From Botrytis cinerea B05.10 (Eukaryota > Ascomycota > Leotiomycetes > Helotiales > Sclerotiniaceae): 64,000 nucleotides of DNA. Position 1 is the first letter of the stretch. Every line of letters starts with the position of its first letter. The notes below the pieces were generated by a model that saw only the letters and a list, made by a program, of their open reading frames with translations, was not told the DNA's origin and searched no databases. Location: NCBI RefSeq assembly GCF_000143535.2, contig NC_037317.1, positions 62,001 to 126,000 of the forward strand, in the 5' to 3' direction. The translations under genes were made by a program, and so were the position numbers. Positions 23,263 to 34,786 of this stretch are shown piece by piece.

Positions 23263-25713
23263 ATGCGGTCGCGTACAGGATGGTAATTATCTTATCCCAT
23301 TGCTTTCCATTGAATTCACGTCAGCGGCCAATTTGCTAATCTGCGTCTTCGTGTTATCAGTCAAACATGCCGCCAACGAAAGCTCAAGTGCGACGAAATC
23401 AAGCCGGAGTGTGGACAGTGTCGCAAAGCTTCAAGACAATGTGTACTTAGCGACGGAGTAGTATTCAGACATCAACAAAATGCTTCCATGAACGGCGGTG
23501 AAGATGTTATTCCTGGTGAGAGAAGTGGCCGATTAGGCGCATTTTTCGCGTATAGGAATACATTTGATGAGAATAGTATCTGGGTCGACGTGCCAAAGAA
23601 AAGTTCGTTATAACCTACCGGAATGAAGATCAATCGCGAGATGAAGGACTTGGAATCTGACTTGGCAATTGACAGTAACCTTCTTTAATGTTATCGATCC
23701 ATACAACATGGAAACGAGTCCCGAACCTGAACAATCCACAGAATCTATCCTTCCCACCGCAACCACCATAGACGATCCTGTCGATGGCGTTTCCACTTAC
23801 CCCCAGTTTGAGGAAGCACCTGGGTTGGAAGCTCTTTCCACTGCGGCAACTACGAATATGGAGTATATGCCTCAATTATCGGTGCATACACAATCACCAA
23901 GAAGTTTCAACACTCCCCAGCACTCTGCCAATAACCTCGACTTTATATTGAACCCTACAAGGCCAGAAGCCCATCAGAGTATGGAAATGATTATTTTCTG
24001 ATTCATTAAATCCTCGGCTAATATTACTGTGATAGGCTCACCCCTTGTTGATCATTCATTGAGATCACTCTCTAGGACGAGCACTTTCATCAGTGACGCT
24101 GATAGTGTGAGAGAGCATGAAGTTGCATTCTTGTTGAGACATTTTGGAGAGACTACTGGACAATGGTGAGTTGCGGTTATATCAAAATCAGGAGCATAAT
24201 TGATCATATTAGGATGGATTTGTTCGATCTCGGGTGCTACTTCGCACACCATGTCCCCATTCTCGCCGTGTCGAATCCATTGCTCAAATATTCAGTATGC
24301 GCATATGCTGCCAAGCAACTTTCGCGTGTTGGGGGAAGAAAGGCCATTGTTGGTGGCATAGTCAGTGAACAAGCACTCATGGAGCTCTACCCAAATTCGG
24401 ATAAGGTCGACTGGGTTTACATTAGTGCAAAATATTACGACAGAGCAATTTCACTCTTAGTAGAGGAGCTCTCCAAGTCGGGTGGAAAAGATTTTCCTAT
24501 TACACCCTCGATTGATGGTCATTTTAATTCCCCAGTAAATATTGAATCGCCACAGAGTACTCCTTCCCAATCAAATAAGCGACGGCGACTATCAAAACCG
24601 ATACATCGTGACGCTGATGAGACGATCGCAGCCGCCGCCATACTCTGTGTTTATGAATTTCTCGACAATGCTTTACATGCTTGGTCTCGACATCTTAGTG
24701 GAACTAAGTCCTTGTTCGACCTAGCGGAAAGGGAAGGCATGATGCCTCTTCATTCACCTTCACCTAGTACTCCAGGATCATTATCATTTAGGACCAAGCC
24801 TTCAGTTGCCAGGAGGGCTACATTTTGGAACTTTGCCCGCCAGGACTTTCTGGCAGCTTGTGAGTATTTGAAACCTCACACTTTTGACGAGTCTAACTTT
24901 TAACCAGTCATTAATGAAGGACAAACACGCCTCAACACAGAAGACTGGGATCTTTGGCGTGCAGCTGGACTCCTGATAGATGATCACGGATTTGTTATCT
25001 CGAGCAACAAGGAAAGTTCATATCCAGAGTTGCAGATGTCTATGCGGGAAGACATGATTTCAAATGCCCTGATTTGGCTCATGTCGAAAATTGTTAATTT
25101 TATTGCTACCGGTGATTCTATCGATAACGTCTACCCTCAGGATAGAGGTAGTCCTACTGCTGTGTTTGGTATCAATCAAATGACTCTACTGGAAAGATGG
25201 CACGAATTGGCAAATGAGCTGGATGTTTGGTATCAAGGCTTACCAGATACCTTCAAACCATGTGCTCGTTTATCGATAGTTACAGATGGTAGTCTACCAA
25301 AAGACTCACCAAGAACTGTATTCCCAGAGATATGGTATAGTATTCCAATGTGTGGCTCAACAATGCAGTCATACCATTTTACGAGGATCCTCCTTCTTAC
25401 CAACAAGCCCCACGAATCTACTACAAAAAGAACAACCGTTTCCAACAGGCTCCATTCATATCGATCTATTGAGATGGAGGTTCGCCATCATAGTCACGAA
25501 ATCTGCGGCATCGCTCTGGGGAGGCCGGAAGGTTCTGTGAGAATTCATCAAGTGCAACCTCTATTCATCGCGGGTCAATGCTTAACGGAAACAAGAGAGC
25601 GAAAAGTAATACTTGATTTGCTGAAGGATGTTGAAATTGATCTTGGCTGGGCGACTGATTATCGTGTCAAACAATTGGTGAAAGATTGGAACTGGCATGA
25701 AACTATGATATGA
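23263..25713 (+). CDS. Zn2Cys6 transcription factor, six exons
   Basis: Predicted nuclear DNA-binding regulator of 715 residues. Exons: 23263-23282 (only 20 bases), 23361-23602, 23676-23978, 24036-24165, 24213-24859 and 24908-25713. All joins keep frame: phases 1, 1, 2 and 1 at the later junctions, and the first intron splits the codon of the first zinc-cluster cysteine (TG|T). The joined start reads MRSRTGCQTCRQRKLKCDE, giving C7-x2-C10-x6-C17-x6-C24-x2-C27-x6-C34. The next parts read WVDVPKKITFFNVIDPYNM and VAFLLRHFGETTGQWMDLFD, the latter typical of the central domain of one fungal Zn2Cys6 group (probably Fungal_trans_2). The donor at 23603 (GTTCGT) is the weakest. Each frame alone looks broken, so simple ORF calling hides this gene. 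Regulatory target unknown. Confidence 0.88.
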
Positions 25714-26323
25714 AATCGAAAGCTTGTTCATATGGACAAGCATCGCCCTAATGTTGGAGTCACAATACGTAATTTTGTACCCATCTCCGATAGTTTCGCT
25801 AGTCGGTCTCAGCATTTGATGTGAAAGGCTACTTGAGAAGATTTGGGGACTGACTGGTGTGGATTACCGAAAGCGTGTTGCACTCCAGGATCGAATGTCT
25901 GGACCATCGGACCTAATACAGGTTTTCAATCTCTAGAAAGCCATGACTCTTTCAGGGCCGACCGTTCTTTTCAAATGAAATTAGCAGAACAGTGCAACTC
26001 TCTTGCTATTGGAAAGCAGTAGGCGATTCTTGGATACCTCGGCCCCAAACATATAGAACTTTCTGTCAGTTTCTTTTGAAATCCCCGAAACAACTTTCAT
26101 GTTCCATGGCCGTTATTGATACAATCAGTTCAAGCAACTTTGTCACAGAACAATGCTCATTCGAAACAAATCAACATTAATGAGTGAAGAGTCTGGTGGT
26201 CCTACCAGAATTTTCGTTGGAAATCCATCAAAGATACACATTCCTCTTAATGTTTGATTTGCCCTACTTCTCGTCTCATTTAACATTATCTTATTTCGAT
26301 CAGAAAGCCACTACAATGTAAAC
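25714..26323. other. Intergenic region
   Basis: 3' flank of the second Zn2Cys6 gene; no supported gene. Confidence 0.5.
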
Positions 26324-26932
26324 ATGCGCGGTGGAGATAGATACAGAGGTACTGGATGGCATCATGATGAAGCACATTATCGTCGTGACAACCGAAACGG
26401 CTCGCATGTACAATGCGCATCAGCTCGAACCCAGCATGATTCTCACTTGGGTCATCACCGTATTCAGGACACTCGCTATTGGTATCGAAACCCAGAATAT
26501 CGGAACAATCTCTCACTTCGTCGGTCCAATCAAAATTCCATATTAAATCGACCCAATCACCATTTCCTTGCAAAATCCAAACACCTGAAAGAGTACCTTT
26601 TGACATCTCTGAAGTCGCACATAGACAGGATAGAGCAATGGTTGCCAGAAAACGAGTGTGGGGGCGGTGACAACCAGGTCGACTCACCTAATGTTAAAAG
26701 TAACGAAGAAATGGACTGGCAATTGGAACGAGAGCTGGTCGTTGAAGGATACAAATGGAGCTCGGAGGTCTTACCACTTAGTCTGAATGTGACAGAGCTC
26801 AAAGTTGTTACTCTCGAAAATGGGCATGAAGAGCCGTCTAATGTTGGAGCTGATATTGAAAGCGCGGCTGTTCCGAATAGATGTTTGGACATCGAAAGGG
26901 AGGATCAGAGCAAAGGTGTTGCTCCCAAGTAA
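26324..26932 (+). CDS. Small hypothetical protein (doubtful)
   Basis: Single frame of 202 residues from the ATG at 26324. The first 80 residues are rich in Arg, His and Asn (MRGGDRYRGTGWHHDEAHYR); the rest is acidic and hydrophilic, with a possible helix around HLKEYLLTSLKSHIDRIEQW. No signal peptide, membrane segment or domain is seen. Long frames also exist in a second plus frame (26331-26546) and on the minus strand (26286-26687), so the coding choice is uncertain. The length of this frame and its ordinary C-terminal half favour it slightly. Confidence 0.42.
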   Translation: MRGGDRYRGTGWHHDEAHYRRDNRNGSHVQCASARTQHDSHLGHHRIQDTRYWYRNPEYRNNLSLRRSNQNSILNRPNHHFLAKSKHLKEYLLTSLKSHIDRIEQWLPENECGGGDNQVDSPNVKSNEEMDWQLERELVVEGYKWSSEVLPLSLNVTELKVVTLENGHEEPSNVGADIESAAVPNRCLDIEREDQSKGVAPK

Positions 26933-27659
26933 GGCCAGTCTAAAGCTTCTAAGCATGAGCGCTCCTTGTCCTAAATATCGATTTGATATACAATAGATTG
27001 TGTATCATAGGATTGATGATGACGTTGGGGGGAAAATGTGCGCAATTTTAAACACAGACTGGTAATGCCAAATTTTCGAGCCAGCTTCAGCATTAGTCTC
27101 TGTTCCTCTCACTATCTGCAAAAATGACGTCTTCATTGCAAACAGCCGATATAAATTCTCATCTCTTTCACCACAATCTCCGAACCATCCCACTCTTCTT
27201 TCTGATATCAATGTTTTCAGTTAATACTATGTACTCCATAAACCGTTGGCAATAATCGTGTCTTAGATTGAGTGATTATTTACGACAAAATATGATGTGA
27301 AGAGCCCTAATGACTCGTGGTGGCAAGATGGTTAGAAACGTCTGGTAGCTTACTGCGAGTTGCAACAAGTATGTAAAAACATAAATCTGCAGCATTTGAT
27401 GCACTGTACATCATTCTGTTGCTCTAGTATGACACCATGAACACGAACTGCGTGGCTAATTCACTAAACATGTGCAACATGTTCCGCAAGGTAATTTCCG
27501 CACGCGTGTTCGCAAGTGTGATGGGTCTTGTCCAACTAGTGAATTATCTTCTTGAACGCACACTTCGTCTATAATTATATGACAAAAATTCTCTGATATA
27601 GCACTCATTCTGTATTAGCAGCTTCCAGAGTTCAAAGCACTTTACAGACGTATTTGACA
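26933..27659. other. Intergenic region upstream of the phosphoribosyltransferase gene
   Basis: No supported gene. It contains the promoter side of the phosphoribosyltransferase gene. Confidence 0.5.
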
Positions 27660-28815
27660 ATGTCCGTTCAATCACTGCTCTCTACCGACTCCGCTTTTGT
27701 TGAGGCTCCACGGCCAGACAGACAGGATACACAAAGTTCTAAATCCACAGCTACCAACCAATCCATCGAATCAACCAGCCATCACATACCTTACTATCCC
27801 TACAAGACTATCGGTCCCGTAGTCCATACCCATTTCACCCGCCCCACGACTACCTACTGGCAAGAAATAATTCCCACATCGTCCGTTGCTTCCCTCCCAT
27901 ATTCAACAGCTCCTCCCTATCAATACTCTTTTGCTGCACCTCTTACTTCAGATACAAGTCTGCTTCTTCCTATTAGACCATTAGGCGATACCACAAATGG
28001 CATTGCTGTTTGTTCATTGGCATTGCCGCATGCTTCGATGACGGTTGTGAGGGAACTGGCGAGGATAGTAGCAAATAAGATAAGGAAATTCAACCCGGAG
28101 GTGGTGATGGGATTGCCGACTGGCGGATTAGTTTTGGCACCTTTCGTGGCGGAGGAATTAGGATTCGGTAGGTTGATAATCTCTTCCATGCTAAGTTTCA
28201 CCTGCCAGCCAGCCCCTTTATTCCGTCACGCTTACTTGAAGAGTTGCGAGAATGCTTAGTTCGGCTCTGTGTTTCTGAGTCGTTGGTGGAGTCGAATGGG
28301 AAATGACATCTTCTTGTGCAAGCGAAGAAAATCAATATGCTGACTAGTGCTGTCCATAAGATCGTCACATCCCCTGGGGTTACTCCAAGAAACCGTGGTA
28401 TGGAGACCAACTCACCACCAAGATATCGTGTCTTTTCGACAAACCTGGCCAGGGGCCGCCGGTATATCTTGATCCTAATCTTTTGTCGTTAGTTAAAGGG
28501 AAGAGAATAGCGTTGATTGATGACGTGATTAGTTCGGGGACTACTATCAGCGCTATGTTGAAATTTTTGACGGACAAGGAGATCGTTGATGAAGAGGCAC
28601 AGAGTGGAGTCGCGAATGATGAGATTAGGAATGAAGCGGGGGATGGCGAGATCAGGAAGGGAGGAATGGGATTGAATATTGTTTGTGTTGGAGTGGGGAT
28701 GTTACAGGGAGATGTGTATAAGACGGAGTTGAGCGCGGATGTTGTGAAGGTGACAGTAGGAGCTGTGGAAAGTCCGTTGTTGAAAGCAATTGAAGGAGGC
28801 TGGATTCAAAGATGA
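27660..28815 (+). CDS. Type I phosphoribosyltransferase-like protein (two exons)
   Basis: Predicted PRPP-dependent transferase of the nucleobase salvage type; acceptor base unknown. Exons: 27660-28167 and 28361-28815, joined across a 193-base intron (donor GTAGGT, branch GCTGAC, acceptor ATAAG) to give 320 residues. The join reads EELGFDRHIPWGYSKKPWYG, which restores the segment that normally precedes the active site in this family. Motifs seen: VVMGLPTGGLVLAPFVAEEL (substrate loop) and IALIDDVISSGTTISAML (the PRPP-binding motif with two acidic residues). The first 110 residues are a Ser/Thr/Pro-rich extension not needed for the fold. A Gly/Glu-rich insertion sits between the PRPP motif and the last strand. 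The start at 27660 is the first ATG in frame. The size suggests a fungus-specific member rather than classical APRT. Confidence 0.8.
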
Positions 28816-29952
28816 AGTTTGGCAACGAATTTTGGGTTATCGTTATCGTTGTGGCTGTGGTTATGTTGTTAGGTGATGCTGTTGCCGCGCAACAAAGGTG
28901 ATGGTGTTACTAAATGCCTATTGATTGGTCCGAAATGTGGAGGTAATGGAGGGTCAGTCATACAGGTGAGCATTTAGCATTCAAAAACACATGTCATCAA
29001 CTGTAAGATCTCAAATATCTACCTATTCTAGAATATAGGTATGAAAATATTGCTTAGATTCAGCCCAAGTCTTCAAACACACTTTTGCCAACGCAGCCCT
29101 TGTACTAATGCCGTTGTCATCTGTCCGTATAACTATTAACTTCACGTGAAGTTCCCGTGTAGAAAGAATACCAGAGTACTAGATATCACATAAATCCTTC
29201 AACTCCGCGTCATCCCTAATTCTTGGTTCATACCCAGACGTCTCTTAATAGGAGGGGAAGACCTAGGCCATGTTCTTGGATCACTGTATCTGGCGGCGTA
29301 TATAAAGTGGGAACAAGAAAACATACATAATAACCCTTTTCATATTGAATATCAGAAAACAATTCCCAATTTTTAGCTAGCAAGTCTTCCAAGTCAGCGT
29401 ATCATGTCGCCATCTCCGTTCCGAAGCAAGACAGATTATTTTGGATTCTCCTTCGGCAATCCGACATAAACTCGCCGCGATTGGGTATGAATTAACATGC
29501 ACTTATTATTGCAACGCTTATCGCATCATGAATTTTATCTGAAAGCAATTTTGCGTCTGTCAAAGAACCTTTTGATTTAAGATCATATGTATTCTTCGTA
29601 TTTGCATCATTGCACGAACAAAGAGAAGCGCATCATAGATTGTCTTTCCCAATTGCACATATATTTAGAATAAATCATGGAGAAATTATTAGAAATATAC
29701 ATGGCATCGAGCTATACATCCCTTCTATGCAACAAACCCAATATAAATACCGAACACTTGATGTGTTCCTCTATGGTTATAATATTCTCAAACGATCAAT
29801 CCCCTTTCCGATATAAAAGATAAGAAATACAACATCACCCCTCTATACTATCGCTCATTACCCCCCAAGAATTTGACTCTCTTCCCCGACGGCCCTAATA
29901 AATTGTCACTGGACCTCTTCCCCAAAGGAAGACAATCCTTCTCCAATGATTG
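28816..29952. other. Intergenic region between convergent genes
   Basis: About 1.1 kb between the phosphoribosyltransferase gene and the small minus-strand gene. Small frames only; nothing recognised. Confidence 0.5.
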
Positions 29953-30556
29953 TCAGCATCCCGGTTTCAGATTCGGGTCTGCATTATAATTTGTATTTGC
30001 ATGAGTGAGGATATTGAGCGGAGGTACGAGTTTGGATTTAGATTCGGATTTTGTAGGAGATGAAGAAGGTGAAGAAGCTGAACTGGAAGCAGGAGTTGGT
30101 GTTGGTTTGAGGATAGATTTTGGTTTAGTGGCGGGAGATTTCGGTTCTGAGGGTGGAGAACTCGCGGGTGGATTCGGTGCAGTATTGGCATTTCCATTCT
30201 GACAATTTGTACACGCATCTGAAGTATGAGGCTGAGATACTGCTATTGGTGCGACTCCCACCATCTGAGGACCTATTGCCGCCAAACCTACTCCCCAGCA
30301 AGTTAGTTCATTCGCGCATCTCACGGGGTCCACTCACCGATGTGCAATACATACCAGTAACATATCCCGCGACGCGAGTTCCTATTCCAGGAGGTGCAGG
30401 ACCGCGATCTTGTCCATGAAGTGGGTTGAAGCCTGGTGTTTGTTGGATTATAGGGGCGGAGACTGCGGTTACTGTTGTGGTTGGGTAGACGGGTACGATG
30501 GGGATGTAGTGCGGATAAGAGTGGATAGGGTATGGATAGGAGTAGTAGTAGGGCAT
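29953..30556 (-). CDS. Small low-complexity protein, unknown function (two exons)
   Basis: Exons (minus): 30355-30556 and 29953-30287, joined across a 67-base intron (GTATGT donor, AACTAAC branch, GTAG acceptor), giving 178 residues. The N-terminus is rich in Tyr and Pro (MPYYYSYPYPIHSYPHYIPI). The join creates a Gly/Val/Ala-rich segment, GTRVAGYVTGGLAAIGPQMV, that could be a short membrane-associating or glycine-zipper helix. A lone CxxC (DACTNC) follows, then a Ser/Pro/Lys-rich tail that is probably disordered. No signal peptide or known domain. Frame restoration through a good intron supports a real gene. Confidence 0.65.
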
Positions 30557-31450
30557 ATTTATAGAGAGATATGACGTTACTGAACAGTCTGGTTTTAATA
30601 AGAAATTTGATTGAAATAGAGTTGTGTAATGTTTAGAATGTGTGGATTTATTGGTAGGTTGATGGAAGAGAAAAGGTATTCTTTTATATCTCACTTGTAG
30701 TTCAAAATGCAGATAATAGAAGAAATTATAAATGGAATATAATGATCGTGAATGGAGGTATAGTTACTGAATGATTGGAAAATGTTCAAAGTTTCAAGGA
30801 CTCATACGAACTTCTGAGGATAGATCATTTCACAGCAAACAATGATTGTGAATCTCCACGCCTGCTTTTGCACAAAAAAAACATATTCAAGGAAAAGAAA
30901 ATATAGAATCAGCACTCTTAAATGTGCGGAACAAATATAATGCATAGCAAACAGAAGATAATCATCTTCAATAACCCACTAATTCACACACGATCCAACC
31001 ATCAAGAGTGTTTGCGACGAGTGACCACTCAAAAATAATTCATATTCAGTCAGATGTTTTGCAAACTAGTAGTATTCTTGGAGATTAGATACTCGCAAAA
31101 CGAAGGTCTGGTTATGCTCCAGAACAAAGGCACACTGACACTAAATTACGCGAAGGTTAGCATAGGGGTAGATCTCCTCCAAAAGCGTAGAACTGATACT
31201 AAGCAACGAGAAATGTTGTTCCTACTGACATATGTATTGCGAGCAAGATATGAATTGGCACTAGCCAACTCGACACAGCCTGTCCATCTTCAATGTGGAA
31301 CTCTAAGTAACCCGCCTGGATATAACAAATACGGAGTGCGCGCATATATTAAAAGCATCGAATGAGCATTCGACAAATACAGTGAAGCATATAATAGACC
31401 GTGATTAATTATGATGACACTGCGCTACCTAGGCATGTTAAGCTCTATAT
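30557..31450. other. Intergenic region
   Basis: Upstream region of the small gene and 3' flank of the T5orf172 gene. One plus-strand frame of about 100 codons (31054-31365) has no recognisable feature and was not accepted. Confidence 0.5.
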
Positions 31451-32842
31451 CTAATGTCTCGACGCCTCGTCCCTCTCAGCCCAATCTACCCATCGTTTAA
31501 TAACCTCATCTACCATAGTAACCCCATCCCTATTGGCATCAATTTCAAACCATTCTCTATGTTCTTTCCCGCATGCTTTGCATTTTCCGCAATTTACTCT
31601 CCTAGCCATTAATTCAATGTGAATCAATCTTTCGACCTTGTGCACATTTGGCACCTTTTGAGGTCCTTCATTTTCGCTAGACGAATCGTGATAAGGATAG
31701 TATCGAATCAACGAAAGATTATAACCACATTGCTTCTTCCACTGTTGCATCCTAGCGAAAACGTTTTCGGCTCTTCCAATTTTGAGAAGCATTGTTTTTT
31801 CCTTCTTGTTCGGTGGAGCAGAAGTAAAGGATTCAAGAACATCAGAAGTTCGTCGATGGCCAGGTCCAGCTCTGGTTGTTGGTGTCAGAAGAGATCCAGC
31901 TGCTTCGTCGGAAGGTCCCGTAGGTAACGCTTCATCGGTCAACCAGAACATGTAAATAAATCCAGGAAGATCAGCATCAGAGATTGGTTTGGCCAATTCC
32001 GCTAATAATGCAGCTGTTGTCTGAGGGCTTGCTGATGAAGGAATATAAGCTAGAAACTCCCCCGTTCTCGAGGATGGATCACGATCCATAGTAGGACGCT
32101 GAAGCATTTCAGGTGGCTTGGAAGTTGAAGGTCTGGATGATGATGTGTGCGGTCTCGAAGAAGGTCGAGGTCTTGAAGCTGGTCGATTTGTATGGGATGG
32201 CACATCAAGATGATCTGACATTCGAGAACTTGGAACATGAGAGGAAGAACGTCCTTCGTGTGGTTTTTGCAAAGGTCTAGGTGCCATTTCCTCGTCCTCT
32301 GCGCCGCAACATAATAATTCTAGAGTGCTTCTTTTGCGTCGTCCCTGGCCATCATTTGTAGAATTTGGAACTTCATGATGGTCTTGTCTCCCTGGTTCTT
32401 GTAATTGATGTGCCTGTGCCTGCTGCCATTCTTGTTCCTGTTGCAGCCGTTGGGCTTCAAGGCGTTGCTGCTCATTCCTCGTCCCAGGTCGTCTGCCACG
32501 ATTATCTTCTGAAGTCTGGCGTTGTTTTCCCTTATTTTTCTTTTGATCGACCTCGAGAAGACCTAATCTCTCCACCAATGTGTCTACACTTGATCTCTCA
32601 CGCAGCGGGTTTGGTCGAGGTTGAGTAGGCGGGGCACTTTGTCCCGCTTGATCTTTATGTTGCCAACAAAATGCATCTGGACTCAGCGCTCCTCTTGAAG
32701 GACTCGGACTCGGTGAATTCCGTGGTGATTTGGTCAGACCTCTTCGACATGGCTTTCCATTTGATGATAGGCCTCGACATGTTGAATTGGGGTTTTTCGA
32801 GTCTGTCCGAGGTAATAGTGATTCGGGGGTGTGATGATACAT
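31451..32842 (-). CDS. T5orf172/DUF1766-domain protein
   Basis: Single-exon gene of 463 residues. The C-terminal half matches the fungal DUF1766 family, now linked to the bacteriophage T5 Orf172 domain, which is related to the GIY-YIG nuclease fold: LPGFIYMFWLTDEA (first strand with the aromatic pair), then MLLKIGRAENVFARMQQWKK, VHKVERLIHIELMARR and NCGKCKACGKEHREWF, a Cys-rich zinc-type segment. The N-terminus carries STCRGLSSNGKPCRRGL and a distant FCWQH, a second Cys/His pattern often found in this family. Between them is a long Gln/Arg/Ser/Pro-rich disordered region. The start at 32842 is the first ATG before the Cys motif. The biochemical role is not established for fungal members; nucleic-acid binding is inferred from the fold. 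Confidence 0.82.
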   Translation of the reverse strand: MYHHTPESLLPRTDSKNPNSTCRGLSSNGKPCRRGLTKSPRNSPSPSPSRGALSPDAFCWQHKDQAGQSAPPTQPRPNPLRERSSVDTLVERLGLLEVDQKKNKGKQRQTSEDNRGRRPGTRNEQQRLEAQRLQQEQEWQQAQAHQLQEPGRQDHHEVPNSTNDGQGRRKRSTLELLCCGAEDEEMAPRPLQKPHEGRSSSHVPSSRMSDHLDVPSHTNRPASRPRPSSRPHTSSSRPSTSKPPEMLQRPTMDRDPSSRTGEFLAYIPSSASPQTTAALLAELAKPISDADLPGFIYMFWLTDEALPTGPSDEAAGSLLTPTTRAGPGHRRTSDVLESFTSAPPNKKEKTMLLKIGRAENVFARMQQWKKQCGYNLSLIRYYPYHDSSSENEGPQKVPNVHKVERLIHIELMARRVNCGKCKACGKEHREWFEIDANRDGVTMVDEVIKRWVDWAERDEASRH

Positions 32843-34786
32843 TGTTGGTGAGTATTGAATATGATCGAGTCCTGTTAAAAAATGTCAATTTAAAGGAAGG
32901 AATTGTTAGCAATATAACGAACGACTATAGGAAAGTTATTCTCTAGAGCTATCTGAGCAAAGACGTGGCAGTGAGCCTCGAGTCCAACATTATGACCCAA
33001 TGATTCACCTCGTGCATATGAAGAACCATGATATCCATTTTTGAGGAGGCTGGGTTACGAGCGTCATGAGTTTTTGGGCGCTTGGCGCTATGACCAATAA
33101 GCCACAATAGCTCCACGTGATTGACAGCAAAACGGGAAGGCCCATTCCGCCCCGAAGTTAATTCCCTGCTAACCTCACTTCAAACGGCACGTATCATCAT
33201 TGCGTTGTGCAAAAGATGATGTTTGCATGCAGCAAACAGAACATGTTAGACATTTTCGGGAAATGTTTTCACAACGCAGATATGGATCTTGCTTGACTGT
33301 ATCGTACAGAGTAGAGTGTACAGTGTGGTTTGTGCCTGACAGAAAATGTTGAAACGTCGCTTATGCATAGCCTACTTAATTGGAGCTTTTGAATGGACCA
33401 AGTATCATCAGCCTCACAGCCCGTCGACCAGTCCTCGAACACCACGCTGTGGCTTCCCGATCAATAGATCTCATTGGTAGCTTTCGACCACTAGGATCGT
33501 CCATCTCCACGCCACAGTATCAAACTCCATCTTTAGATTTTCTAGATGCGAGAAAGTGGTTCTATTCAATGTATGTCAGATGGGACGTGTAGCATCACAT
33601 CTTCCGGAATCTCAACCGAGCCTACCCCCCAGGATTTGGCATTGTTTCAACTTCAATTGTTGTCTGAAACATTTCCATCGCATCTCTGCTAGTAAACGTT
33701 TTGGGACGGGTTCACGTTCGCATATTCCAAAGTAGAAGAGCGCTACGGATGGGGTGAGACATGATGGAATCTCGGGATGCCGTCTTGCTATGATACCAGG
33801 TAGTGATCTTCATCTATACGCGCTCAAAATTACCCGGAAACCTATGTCGCATTTCTATGGTCAATCATGCCCATCTTCATTCTTTTATGCCTTGCTTTAG
33901 ATGTTCAAACCTGTCAAGTAAGACTCTACTATAGCACTGTGATACATCTTGGATGATACCACTCCACAGGTCCAATCTGCCACCTATCTCATACACGTGA
34001 TTTGAGTATAGGAAATGGCTTGTTGCATGTCTTATTTTCACCTTTTCTTTTGAACAGTTCTTAAACAACACGTGGGATTCACCGACCGTTGATATCATTC
34101 ATCATGGGACTCTTCCCCATATATGAAACGTGGAGAACGCTCTCGCAAAAGATAAGATTGAAAATCGGTTCAAAAACTGTCTGAAAGGTGAAAATGAGAT
34201 GTTAGTACTATGATATTGCTGACTCCAAGGAACCGTGATATGTATAAAGACTGGTACTTCAAGGTTTTGATCACACAAATAAGATTCTGCACCAGCATAT
34301 CCCTCAAGACATCGATGTCATTTCCACCTCCCCGTTCACCCTCGCATAATCTAACCGGCGAAGATAGAATACATTCATTGTAAAAGAAAAAGATTTATGA
34401 GAAATAAGGCACCAATCGTTTTCTCACTTACTGCCCAAAATTGCTGATTGTAAGAATCTATACTACAGTCAATCAATTGGCCGGTAGTTATCATTTGATA
34501 TGGTATAAGGAAGCTATTCTTTGAGCTTCTGAATAGCTATGATTAAGAGCTTTACTACTCTGGGGCTACTTGATATAATTTTAGGTACACGTCAATGTCT
34601 AGCCCAGACGCTCTTTTTGGCTTTTCCCCCATACCTCCAGACCCCGAAAAAGCGGCAGAAAGAGAAAAGCAGTTCCATCGTCCCAAACGCTTACATGGCC
34701 CCTCATGCCTCAAAGTATTCAACCCCGCAGCCACCGCAATACATGTATCACCAGCCAATAGTATTCTCTTCTCCCTGACTCTTGTC
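32843..34786. other. Intergenic region
   Basis: About 1.9 kb upstream of the T5orf172 gene and downstream of the coiled-coil gene. A plus-strand frame starting at 34595 begins MSSPDALFGFSPIPPDPEKA but degrades after about 50 residues into the antisense of the neighbouring gene; no splice partner was found. Nothing else is supported. Confidence 0.45.

Noticed and set aside
23138..25713. Second Zn2Cys6 gene as a pseudogene, because no long frame contains the zinc cluster
   Set aside because: Six exons with matching phases restore a complete 715-residue protein with all six cluster cysteines.
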